50,093 bases of DNA. It comes from Scytalidium lignicola (Eukaryota > Ascomycota > Leotiomycetes). The DNA lies in contig NCSJ02000315.1 of assembly GCA_002812745.2 (NCBI GenBank), positions 1 to 50,093 on the forward strand, given 5' to 3'. Positions 11,557 to 21,536 of the stretch are shown piece by piece. Position numbers and translations under genes: made by a program. Each line of letters opens with the position of its first letter. Position 1 is the first letter of the stretch. The notes under the pieces were generated by a model that had not been told where the DNA came from, searched no databases, and saw nothing but the letters and a program-made list of their open reading frames with translations.

Positions 11557-12060
11557 ATGGCAAAAAGTGCAAGGGCAAGCACTAAGAAGGCAAATAATTC
11601 GAAACTAAAGACNAAAAGTTTTTGGTCCTGTGGAGGCTGCGCGTACAGAGCGACTGTCGGCCAAACTTTTAGAATTGGCATCACAGCCAAAGCCAAAAGA
11701 AGTGGTCGAAGATGCGGGCATAGTTGGAGAAGAATGTATGGACTTCCAATTCGTGAAAAGATTGTCCTTGATTAATAGAAAATGCAGTATCTGAACCTTC
11801 AAACAACATAGCCCCAGCTGCAGAAGGTACACATGGCGATGGTATGATCCTAATATTCTAGTATCTCATCAGATGAATTGACTGACGTTTGTTCCTCTCT
11901 AGAAATGGAAGTTGATCAGAAAACGGGCGACAAGGCTGGCCATCCAAAATCTCTTTCAAAAGGACGCATCGCCAAGAGACAAAGTCGTCGCAAAGCTTCC
12001 ATAGTCTTCCCCAAATACAAAAATTCTGAGATGAGAAAGAAATCAACGAGAAGAATATAA
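11557..12060 (+). CDS. DUF2423 small basic protein (N-induced frame break)
   Basis: A 124-residue lysine-rich protein of the fungal DUF2423 family (YBL028C-like in yeast); basic and likely nuclear or nucleolar, function unknown. Exons are 11557-11735, 11788-11826 and 11903-12060. The start MAKSARASTKKANNSKLK is the family hallmark. Directly after it an N at 11613 precedes a run of A and breaks the frame. If the N is removed the expected KVFGPVEAARTERLSAKLL and LELASQPKPKEVVEDAG follow, and the three exons close to 375 bases. The C-terminal exon ends in KGRIAKRQSRRKASIVFPKY, again the family pattern. Intron 1 (52 bases) was chosen over a nearer AG because only that choice avoids a stop. Confidence 0.85.
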
Positions 12061-12510
12061 TCTAGTCGACCTGTTTGAGTATATCATCATAACACGGAAT
12101 GGCGTTTGGATGGAGTTCTTAGGACTAGTGAATGCAGTAAATGGCTATAAATGTTTACTAACGGTTATGCTATCTAAAATATACAGGAGTCTAAAATTAT
12201 TTGGGACCTAAGTAGAGAATTTAAGTTATGTAAAAGTGCTACTATTACTATATGCATATGCAGTGGATACTCCATATGTTAGCTATTTTGATAAGAGAAC
12301 CTTATCCGCTTTGACGCCAAAATGATTTTGGAGCTTCTGACCACCTTGCTCTTAGATATAGCGCCAAGGTCATTGGTGAAACCAAAGCTACTCAATACAT
12401 ATTCCTTGACAGAAATTTGACGGCAATGTCTCTATGGAACCATCCAATTGTAACTATGCTCTACAATACTCCACGAATATAGTCAATGAGGATTGTGCCT
12501 GAAATTCTCA
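12061..12510. other. DUF2423 3' flank and Las21 promoter
   Basis: A 450-bp A/T-rich gap between tandem genes; no coding or RNA signal seen. Confidence 0.5.
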
Positions 12511-15500
12511 ATGGCGCCGCACATCGCGACGTTGCTGCTCATCGCAGCTAATTTGCTAATTCCAGTCGCGATTATCATATTTGCAAGCGGTTTCTTCCCT
12601 TATAAACCTTTTATATCTGGTCTAGCTGAGTATGAGAATCTTAACTATGAGCTCCCGCCTGCAGCCCCGTTCGATAAACTTGTATTCATGGTTGTGGATG
12701 CCCTGAGAAGGTAGGGAAAGAATGCCTTGCAGCTCAAACTCCTACGATGCTAATTCTGGTAGTGATTTCGTCTATTCGAATAATTCCGGGTTTGGCTTTA
12801 CACAGAGGTCAGTTAGCTTCTATTTAACTGGAGAATGAATTAAGATAGTAACAACACAATAGTCTCATCTCCAATGGCGCAGCGATCCCCTTTACTGCGC
12901 ATGCCACCTCCCCCACCATAACCATGCCTAGGATCAAGGCTATTACGACCGGATCTATACCATCCTTCCTGGATGTCATATTAAACTTTGCTGAATCAGA
13001 TACAACTTCAACACTAGCATCTCAAGACACATGGCTCGCTCAGATGAAGAAAAAGGAAGCTGGCAAGATGGTCATGTATGGTGATGATACTTGGCTGAAG
13101 CTATTCCCAGAGACATTCGACCGTTCAGACGGTACCTCAAGTTTTTTCGTTTCGGTCAGTAGAGCTCTATAGATAATTAGGTAGTAATTGGGCTGAATTT
13201 ATGTTTCTTAGGATTTTACGGAAGTCGATAATAATGTGACAAGACATATACCAGAAGAATTAAACAATGATGACTGGTCTACTGTGGTCTTCCATTATCT
13301 TGGACTTGACCATATTGGCCATAAAGCCGGACCCCGCAGGTATGACAGTTTAATTATTTATCAGATATTCTATATTAACTCATGATAGTCAAAATATGAT
13401 CCCGAAACAACGAGAAATGGATTCCATTGTACGTAAAGTGTTCGAAGCCATTGAAAGTAGAGATCATTTGAAGTCTACTCTGCTAGTACTTTGCGGTGAT
13501 CATGGGATGAATGACGGAGGCAATCATGGAGGATCTGCTCCAGGAGAAACTTCGCCAGCGCTGGTCTTCATATCCCCAAAATTCAAGTCGATTACTACTG
13601 GGCTAAAAGCTCCCGCTGAGCTCCGTGAAGATTTCCAGTACTACAAAGTAGTTGAACAGTCAGATATTGCTCCTACTCTAGGAGGTCTGCTCGGATTTCC
13701 AGTACCTGTAAACAATTTAGGGGCATTCATCACTGACTTTTTACCCCTATGGCAAGACAGTAAGCCTCAACTTAATACTTTACAAATCCAGACACTGAAG
13801 AGAAACAGGAAAGGATAGAATCCAGATACTGCTACGAAATGCGCATCAGGTGCTAAAAATTGTAGTTGCAACCTTTCCGTCTGCCTTCTTGGATGGGGAG
13901 ACTCCATCTCACGGTTGTTCTGGATATTCGAGTGATGTGGATGAACTCGCTTGCGAATGGAGAGCAATCAACAGAAACCTAGAGGATATCTACCTCATTG
14001 ATGGTAACGATGGTACTTGGTCGAAGAGTGTAATAACGGTAAGTAGTGATTTACCAGGACAGAATCAAGACACTGATAGTATTCCTAGTGGCTACACAAA
14101 GCACAAGAGTTAATGAGTGGTACTGCAAGCAACTACGATATGACCAAACTTATATTAGGCATAATATTATCTGGAACCTCTCTTATCCTTGTGTCAGGGA
14201 TCACTGCCAGCATGGTTAAGGATTCTCCTAAAGCACTGCTATCGTTCATCAGCATAGCGTTGGCGTATGGTATTATGATGTTCGCTAGCAGTTATGTGGA
14301 AGAAGAACATCATTTTTGGTATTGGACAACCACGGCATGGATAGCTATGCTCGGAATCAAGCAGTGAGTAGTGTAGTTGACAAGCGTTATCAGGAATGAC
14401 CTAACCCTTTTAGTAACCGCAAAGCTTCATATCCTCCGTTCCTTTTACTCTGCACCATTAGTATTCTTGTTGCAACAAGAGTCTCCAGGCGCTGGAACCA
14501 AACAGGTCAAAAATTCGCTGGTGAACCTGATATAGGTCACGCCTTTTTGTTTGAGCACAAATATCTATTATGGACCCTCGTTGGAACAACCTACATCTGG
14601 AATCTCCAAAGTCTAACTGTGCACGGCATTGGTCGGCTTTCGAATACGATTTCAGCACTGATCTCCACATGCCTAGTGACATTGGCTGTTATATTCAAGC
14701 TAGCTTTCGCCAATGAAGACACTCCTGAACTCATGATTGATATAACGAGATCTCTTGCCGAAAACATCAGGATAGTGTCCCTTGTGACCTGGGCGCGGTT
14801 AGTGTTTTTAGGAATTGGAATCACCGCAATGTTTGTGTTGGTGTCTAGCTTCATTGGTCACAAAAACAAGTCCGGTCAGTTCACTATATTGCCCAGTATT
14901 CCAGAAGACAACCCTAATACAAAACTAGCAACGATGTATTCTTTACATGACCTCCTTACCTTATTCCTCATGACCCAATCAAGAGTAACCAATATACCTT
15001 TACTGTCAATCTTCGGACTCCAGTTTTACCTTCTCAGAGATCTAAATCTGGATACAGTGGAAATAACAACGACNTTTTTTACTTCTTCAATATATGTCGT
15101 TCTTTGTCTTTGGAGGTTCAAACGCAATTTCCTCTATTGACCTCTCTAACGCATACAACGGTGTCAGCGGATACAACGTCTTGGCAGTGGGCGTCCTTAC
15201 TTTTGTTAGTAACTGGATTGGTCCAATATACTGGACGTCTGCGACGAATCTAATGTTGTTGCGGCTCAAAAACAGAGGAGAGAAATATGTGTTGAAGAAG
15301 CATCTAACATTGCTTACGGTGTTCATAACTTGCAGTATATTTTTCGTTATGGTTGCATGTACTGTATTACGAGCACACCTCTTCATTTGGACTGTCTTCT
15401 CGCCAAAGTACCTCTATAGTATGGCCTGGAGTTTGGGACAGCATCTGTTGGTGAACCTTGGCATAGGAAGTTTGCTTTATTGGACCGGCTTGAAATATCT

Positions 15501-15513
15501 GCATAGAATTTGA
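12511..15513 (+). CDS. LAS21: GPI ethanolamine phosphate transferase 2 (Las21/Gpi7), N-induced frame break
   Basis: An ER membrane enzyme that adds ethanolamine phosphate to the second mannose of GPI anchors. Exons: 12511-12710, 12763-12807, 12863-13154, 13212-13339, 13389-13759, 13809-14038, 14089-14363 and 14414-15513. The alkaline-phosphatase-like lumenal part shows metal site FMVVDALRSDF, the nucleophilic threonine region HATSPTITMPRIK, then FHYLGLDHIGHKAGP and LCGDHGMNDGGNHGG. From exon 7 on the protein is a series of hydrophobic membrane segments. An N at 15074 next to six T breaks the frame; without it the coding length is 2640 bases (879 residues) and FLLLQYMSFFVFGG joins smoothly. 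I chose the ATG at 12511, the first before the signal anchor. Confidence 0.92.
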
Positions 15514-15965
15514 TACCCATGTGGCTGAGATTTAGACTAATAGCCAAAATCACTTATCCAGGATGTACAGAAAACGTGAAATCGATAGGATAGTTGTGTT
15601 ATATATATTGTGAGCATGACAATGCAATACCCGGTTTAATGAAGACTTCGGACCAGCCAGAAGCGATAATAATGAGAGAGGAACAGAACACATTATACTT
15701 GAAGCCATTTGCCATGAAAGGCTCCGCCATCATGCACTTTGTACATGATGTTTACAATTGGTGGAGGTCACATTACTCCCATATCTCATGATGCTAATTC
15801 CATCCTGCCATATCCTGCCAAACCCCTAGAAAATGTCCATGAACTTCGTCATACCCGTGTTTAGAACAAAGCTAAACAGAAAGACGTNAAAAAAAATAAC
15901 AACCAAAGTACTTTTCTTATCGCTGATAATCCCCCTGACGCCAGATAATGAAATTCTAATAATAT
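15514..15965. other. Convergent 3' flanks of Las21 and TSC2 genes
   Basis: A 452-bp gap between converging genes, with an N at 15888 before a run of A. No gene recognised. Confidence 0.55.
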
Positions 15966-18900
15966 TTATGCCCACCTCGAAAAGTCTAAAGTATCCACCA
16001 TACTTTCTTCGCAAGTGACCCCAACCTCCGTTTCTGCTGTTGACAATACAGACGAGCGATGGGAATTCTGCTCGCTATTGTTGGTTAGAAATGTAACTAC
16101 CGATGATCGACGTAAGCTATTTAGACTCTCCCTCGTTGCAGCTGTGTTTCGTGCATCCGACCCGCTACTTGCTGTACCGGGTGGAGATGTTGAGGTGGAT
16201 ACTGAATTTGATGGTTTTGGTCCGTACTTCTCTCTGAGACGGTTTATTTCACGTAGTCGGTTGCGCCATGATGAGACATGTTCACCTCCTTCACGGTTGT
16301 ACCAGACAAGAGAAAAGACCGAAGCATTTAATGCCAGAAGACGAATGAATCCCGGCAATGATTTTAAACTCATAATCTTCGTCTCCGCAGCCGGTGAGAT
16401 CTCAGGGAAACCTGGCTTACTCATAACCTGAACTTTGTAGAATGCGTTCTGTGAATGAGATCCAGTCCTTAATCTCGTTGCAACAAAAGACTCGCGTGAT
16501 TCTGGAGTGATAACAATGTTGACATAGTTAAAATCAGAAGGAAATGTATCAAATCGAAAGGGCAGGCCCGAATTGTTGAAGATAATATTCACAAAATCAT
16601 TTCCGATATGTCGTTTCTTGTTAATACATTGTGGATCATGCTCGAGATTCGTTGGCATCTGCGTTGTGACGTGAAACACGATTTCTGTAACGCGGTCACG
16701 CCAACAAAATGCATATTCTCCATCCGAATCATATTCGCGATCCAAACCCTGGGTGTTGAATTTTGCGCCCTTTAGTCTTGTGAGCGTCCCCAGTCTTGTC
16801 AAGAAATCTGTGTAGTCACTACTCCCCATCACATTTGACAAAATCTCGACTTCGTCTGTTTGATTTTCACCAATGTATATAACACCAACTTTATGGCCGT
16901 CTACAGTGAAGCTACGGTCGAGAGACGCGACAGCCCTCCGAATTGCATCGTCATCTGGTAACGGAATTGGTCTTAAGCTGTCAGCTGGTTGCGGCATGGA
17001 AGCACTTAATTGAAGCAGAAGATGACTCGGTAGAACAACGTTAAAATCTGAATGTCGAGGATCCCGAGTACCATCCGTAAGGAATTGGCTTTGATGGGGA
17101 GGCGGTCGAGTAAATTTCTCCCGTATGATATAACAAGATGTCCCTGAAGGCTGGCGTTTGGTGATTTGAGCCCATCCACTGCTAGTTGCTTGTTCAATTG
17201 TGACAATACTCTGTCCGATTACCCATCGCTTTTTTAGTATCTGACCTAAGTGATCCGATGCAAAATCTAAATCAGAAGCTGATTCATCAACATCCGCATA
17301 CGCTACTCTCTGCATAAAGTCCAGCGTGACTTGAGCTTGCTCGTCAATCCTCTCTCGTCCAGCCGCGTCTATTGACACAAGATTTTTGGCAATCCAACTA
17401 ACTTGACCAGCACGATCTGGCAACTTCAGAGCTAGAAACCAGAACGTTATAACATGATATGCCAATGCATAGACATATTGGGGGAGGTCATCAGAAGTGT
17501 TTGGTTGAAAATTGCTCTCAGCAGTGCTATCCGGGATTCCACGGGAATTCTCTAGAGAGACTCCAGAGTTTCTTCCGTAGCTGTGACGGTTAGATTCTTT
17601 ACTAGCTTGATCTCGTACATACTGGAGATATCGAAAGCATATCGCAAATACAGTTCGGTATTCATCTTCCCGAAAATTGACATAAAGATTAGGCATTCTC
17701 GCAAGGCAGGCAAGGAATTCAAGGATGTGGACAGCCACATGAGATTGGGTGATAATCTGTGACATCTTTTGCAAAATAGTGACCAAAGCTTTGCTTGTCG
17801 ACACTGGAAGCTCATGGCAGCATATTGACAATGCATGAATGCAGCTCTTAGCTGCTCGTTCCCACGTACCCACTCCTTGGAGGAAAGTTCTCACAATTTC
17901 ATCTTCGTCATGCTTTTTGAAATGTTGATGATAGCTCATGACCATGGTCAAAATTTGGAAAAGACATATAGCCACATCAGCCTTCCGTAAACCAGACGAC
18001 GCCGGTGGTTCATGAAAACTATTCAGCTTTATTTCCTCACACAGAACCGTTCTCAGAAATTGAATCTGAAAGATTGCATCTCTGAACAGAGCCTGGTTTG
18101 TCAATTGAGAGGGCAAGTGGACAAGAATGAAGCTGTACACTTCCCAATCGCACCCATTCTCTAAAAGAGCGATAATGGTATCCAAATAGGTAGCCATATC
18201 TAGAGCAGTGATATTGGACATGGCTGATACGGATGGATCTTCAACTTCTAAGGATGAAACTAGCACTGTACTGGCTTTGTCGGATGTCAACCCAGGTAGA
18301 GCATCTGGGTCTGGTAGCATCCACATTTGATGATTACGTTGTAGAGTTCTTTGCACCCCACTGCTTGATCTCTGAAGTGTCCGATGTCCTCCTCCAAAGG
18401 AAGTGCTTCTAGAAACGCGCGATTGGTTGTTATCATCAGCCCGGTGCGGTCTAGTCTGATGGGCTGCTTCATCTGCAGCTTGTTTTCTTGCCAAAGAAGC
18501 AGCTGTTCTGTAAAGGGAGGCTGCTAAGCCGTCGGACTCCGTAAATGGAGTCAAGTAGATCCTATTTGCCCAATCCGCTCTCAACCGGAAGAGTAGCTTC
18601 ATCGCTGAGATACGGGCATCGATCTCACACGAATGGGATTTTGCAATCCATATTAGCTCGTTGTAGACTCTTACAGCTTTGAATGCTGATTTGTCCATTT
18701 GATTCATGAAGATTTGAGTCAATCCTTTCGTAACCACATTCGTCGGAGTCTGTGTAAGATGGGGTACTGCTGAGGATATCGACCAAGTTCGATTCATCAG
18801 TCCCTGCCGCGAGCTGGAAGGTGATCCAACCGGTGATTGTATACGATCATCCATAACACTCTCTCGAATTGCTTGGATTATGTAGTTGAACAAGGATTCA

Positions 18901-20753
18901 TCAGCAGACTCAGTGGCAAGAACAGTAAAAGCAATAACCTCTTGCAAAACCATAATGTCTTTCTCATGTTTGATATCGTCGAGGATAGCGGTGACAAAGT
19001 CACGGATAGCTTCAGCATCTTCATGGTCGTCCACCATATCAACAACTTCAAAGACATCAGTAACGGCTTTCAGAGCGTGAAGCCGGATGTGCGTTGGCTG
19101 GGATCGATCTTCAAAGAATGATTCTAGAATTACAGTAATATTCCGTTTCCATTCTGAATCTGAAGGATAGCAAAACCGATATTCCATGTAGTAATCAATA
19201 ACCAACTTCGCACACGACTCTGGCAGATGAGAATGGACATCAACAAAGAACTTGATACAATCATCCCTTTGGAAGAACTCTCCAGGAGGTGTTTTGACAA
19301 GAAGCTCCTCGATTCGGGAGATGATATTGTAGAGGATTTGTGCTATGCCACTAACAGCGGTTTGCTCCTGCAATTCCTCTTTCGTCAACCCATTGCTACC
19401 CGCCTGTGACCTGACAGTAATCACACGTCCATTAGAAGTATCCGAAGCTCGGTAGGCGCACTTCGAGACCACGTCAAACATAATAGACCAATCCTCTTCA
19501 ATCACATTATCAATAACTCCGTGTGCTTCCTCATTAAAGAAAGAGAGAACAAAGCGCAATATATCGGTCTCAACCTTCGGATGATCGAGCACGAGTACCT
19601 TAGAGAGCCCATCCATAAGAAGTGCGAAGGGGATCAGCGGATACCCGTCTTCGCCGTTCTGTGCAAACAGCTTCTCCAATACTGACAAGGCCCCACGGAC
19701 ATCACGAATTGTTTGCTTCTCATTTGCTCCTTCAGATCTCGGATCTTGCAAAATATCCAGTAGAATTCTAACCATAGTTTGCCCGTTGTGGGATTTACAC
19801 AAGTTACTGATAGTCCTCCATGCTTCTGGTTGAACATCCTCCACCAGACAATGGATTGAACAAAGAACTTTGACGCACCCCAATAGCTTATCGCTTGGTA
19901 TCTCCCCGTATGTTACAATAGCATCTATGACACCGATACACGCCCTTAAATCGTTCCACAACGGCGTGTGAGTACAGATGAATAACACCACATCAATAAG
20001 GTTGCCAGTGGTTTCCTCGCTAGAGACGTTGAAGCTGAATTTTATAACATCAATTATAAATGCAAAGAGCAAGGCGAAATTTGTCTCTTCACCGAGCGGA
20101 GCCTTGCCTTTCAGCACTCTGGTTTGCCTTCCTGCATGTTTGCGTGCGGCCGAGGTTGCAGAAAATGACTCCCGTAGCCATCTTGTCAATAAAGGGATGG
20201 CATAATAGTGAAATCCAGAAAGATCTTTTCCATGCTTGGCTAGCTCGACCACAGCTGCAAGTTGTAAATGGAAATCGTCTGGGTTTGCGGGAGCTGTAAG
20301 AGTCTTGAAATATTCCAGTCGCTCGAGATCGGCCGGTTCTCCATGCTGGACACAGGCCGTCAAAAGTTCGAATCCAGCAACCCGTGCTTCAACCGGTTTC
20401 GTAGGTTCAATAAGATCTTTCGCAACGTACCAAATGTTCACAACGTCACTCAGTGGGTAGTCTAGAACAATATAACGAAGTGATTGTGCTGCAGCAAGTC
20501 GTTCTGAAAGAGGCTTCTCCGATTTCAACTGCTCGTATAATTGGTCAAAATTCGGAGGTCCCCCATATATGGCATTCTTCGGGGCGATAGCACTAAGCTG
20601 CTGCGCGACTTGAATATTGGATATGGCTGCTGGTGACGAGGGAGTTGCACTTTTCACTGATCCCTTGCCAGTCAAGCTTTTAAAGACACTGGCGAGCCCG
20701 CCAGAGCTTCTCGATTCGGGGCTTAGTGGGCTATCTCCATTAGACGGAGACAT
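15966..20753 (-). CDS. TSC2: TSC2/tuberin, Rheb GTPase-activating protein
   Basis: A 1595-residue protein in one uninterrupted exon. It is the catalytic half of the TSC1-TSC2 complex, which inactivates the GTPase Rheb and so restrains TORC1. The N-terminal thousand residues are helical-repeat tuberin sequence (ASVFKSLTGKGS start, AAAQSLRYIVLDYPLSDVVN near residue 95). The Rap/Ran-GAP domain lies at about 1270-1480: VGVIYIGENQTDEVEILSN, then LTRLKGAKFNTQGLDREYDS, and the asparagine thumb in HIGNDFVNIIFN near residue 1380, with the downstream FPSDFNYVNIVITPES. The Ser-rich tail holds possible phosphorylation sites. Being intronless is unusual among its multi-exon neighbours. It is divergent from the Cse1 gene. 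Confidence 0.93.
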   Translation of the reverse strand: MSPSNGDSPLSPESRSSGGLASVFKSLTGKGSVKSATPSSPAAISNIQVAQQLSAIAPKNAIYGGPPNFDQLYEQLKSEKPLSERLAAAQSLRYIVLDYPLSDVVNIWYVAKDLIEPTKPVEARVAGFELLTACVQHGEPADLERLEYFKTLTAPANPDDFHLQLAAVVELAKHGKDLSGFHYYAIPLLTRWLRESFSATSAARKHAGRQTRVLKGKAPLGEETNFALLFAFIIDVIKFSFNVSSEETTGNLIDVVLFICTHTPLWNDLRACIGVIDAIVTYGEIPSDKLLGCVKVLCSIHCLVEDVQPEAWRTISNLCKSHNGQTMVRILLDILQDPRSEGANEKQTIRDVRGALSVLEKLFAQNGEDGYPLIPFALLMDGLSKVLVLDHPKVETDILRFVLSFFNEEAHGVIDNVIEEDWSIMFDVVSKCAYRASDTSNGRVITVRSQAGSNGLTKEELQEQTAVSGIAQILYNIISRIEELLVKTPPGEFFQRDDCIKFFVDVHSHLPESCAKLVIDYYMEYRFCYPSDSEWKRNITVILESFFEDRSQPTHIRLHALKAVTDVFEVVDMVDDHEDAEAIRDFVTAILDDIKHEKDIMVLQEVIAFTVLATESADESLFNYIIQAIRESVMDDRIQSPVGSPSSSRQGLMNRTWSISSAVPHLTQTPTNVVTKGLTQIFMNQMDKSAFKAVRVYNELIWIAKSHSCEIDARISAMKLLFRLRADWANRIYLTPFTESDGLAASLYRTAASLARKQAADEAAHQTRPHRADDNNQSRVSRSTSFGGGHRTLQRSSSGVQRTLQRNHQMWMLPDPDALPGLTSDKASTVLVSSLEVEDPSVSAMSNITALDMATYLDTIIALLENGCDWEVYSFILVHLPSQLTNQALFRDAIFQIQFLRTVLCEEIKLNSFHEPPASSGLRKADVAICLFQILTMVMSYHQHFKKHDEDEIVRTFLQGVGTWERAAKSCIHALSICCHELPVSTSKALVTILQKMSQIITQSHVAVHILEFLACLARMPNLYVNFREDEYRTVFAICFRYLQYVRDQASKESNRHSYGRNSGVSLENSRGIPDSTAESNFQPNTSDDLPQYVYALAYHVITFWFLALKLPDRAGQVSWIAKNLVSIDAAGRERIDEQAQVTLDFMQRVAYADVDESASDLDFASDHLGQILKKRWVIGQSIVTIEQATSSGWAQITKRQPSGTSCYIIREKFTRPPPHQSQFLTDGTRDPRHSDFNVVLPSHLLLQLSASMPQPADSLRPIPLPDDDAIRRAVASLDRSFTVDGHKVGVIYIGENQTDEVEILSNVMGSSDYTDFLTRLGTLTRLKGAKFNTQGLDREYDSDGEYAFCWRDRVTEIVFHVTTQMPTNLEHDPQCINKKRHIGNDFVNIIFNNSGLPFRFDTFPSDFNYVNIVITPESRESFVATRLRTGSHSQNAFYKVQVMSKPGFPEISPAAETKIMSLKSLPGFIRLLALNASVFSLVWYNREGGEHVSSWRNRLREINRLREKYGPKPSNSVSTSTSPPGTASSGSDARNTAATRESLNSLRRSSVVTFLTNNSEQNSHRSSVLSTAETEVGVTCEESMVDTLDFSRWA

Positions 20754-21536
20754 AGAATCGGAGGTATTTTGTGCCTCTTAGACTTTAACGACTGCAGAGA
20801 AATTTCAAACGTAAGCGATTGTCATTTCAAACCTTTCACTTGCAGCAGTTAGAGCAACAGCTCAGGTATAGTCGTTCCACATGCCATGTGATTTATGAAA
20901 CTGCACTTTGCAACATTCAGGACCGGTAAAGCCCTCAGAACGAATATAAATCGTTCACAAACGAGATTTATAGGAGGTAAAACCGTACTTACATCAGTCT
21001 CAAGTTCCGCGCATGAGGGCGCATACACAAGCTCAGCAACTCCAGTAGCGGCTTAGTAGGAGTTTATCAACAAGGCAGATAAGGCGGCATAGATTCCGAC
21101 AGAAATAAATTTCAACAGCCGTCTCTCAGTTCCATGAAGACTACCAATCCGTCTCGGTGTGAAGCCTGAATCGCAAATTGCTAGAGTTTTGTGTCGTTGG
21201 GATGTGGAAACGTGGTCGTATGGAGAAGGAGGGGCAGAAGATGTCTATCAAATCTGCACCCTCAAGGTCATGGGATTCCAAGCAAATGTTAAGAGAGGCA
21301 CGCTAAAATAAATCCCATTGCTTTCTGAAATATTATGGAGCTGGTGGGTTGACGGGGGCGGAGCTTTCATCACCGTTGTCGCCTGATCAGTCAGGTATCA
21401 CCCCGCCATAGCGGAATTAGCCGTAGATATGCCGCAACCTGGTTGCCAAAGCAAACAAAGTCAATAAATTATCCTGCAAGCTTCAACTATCGTCACGTAG
21501 CTCTTATAACGCTAAACATCCACGATCTTCTCCAGG
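20754..21536. promoter_or_regulatory. Divergent promoter region, TSC2 (-) and Cse1 (+)
   Basis: A 783-bp gap between two divergent start codons. A short upstream frame of 12 codons (21429-21467) lies in front of Cse1 and would be in its leader if transcription starts before it. No defined regulatory site was recognised. Confidence 0.5.

Noticed and set aside
15094..15513. Separate small membrane protein gene
   Set aside because: It is the last part of Las21 in another frame caused by the N at 15074; it continues the family sequence.
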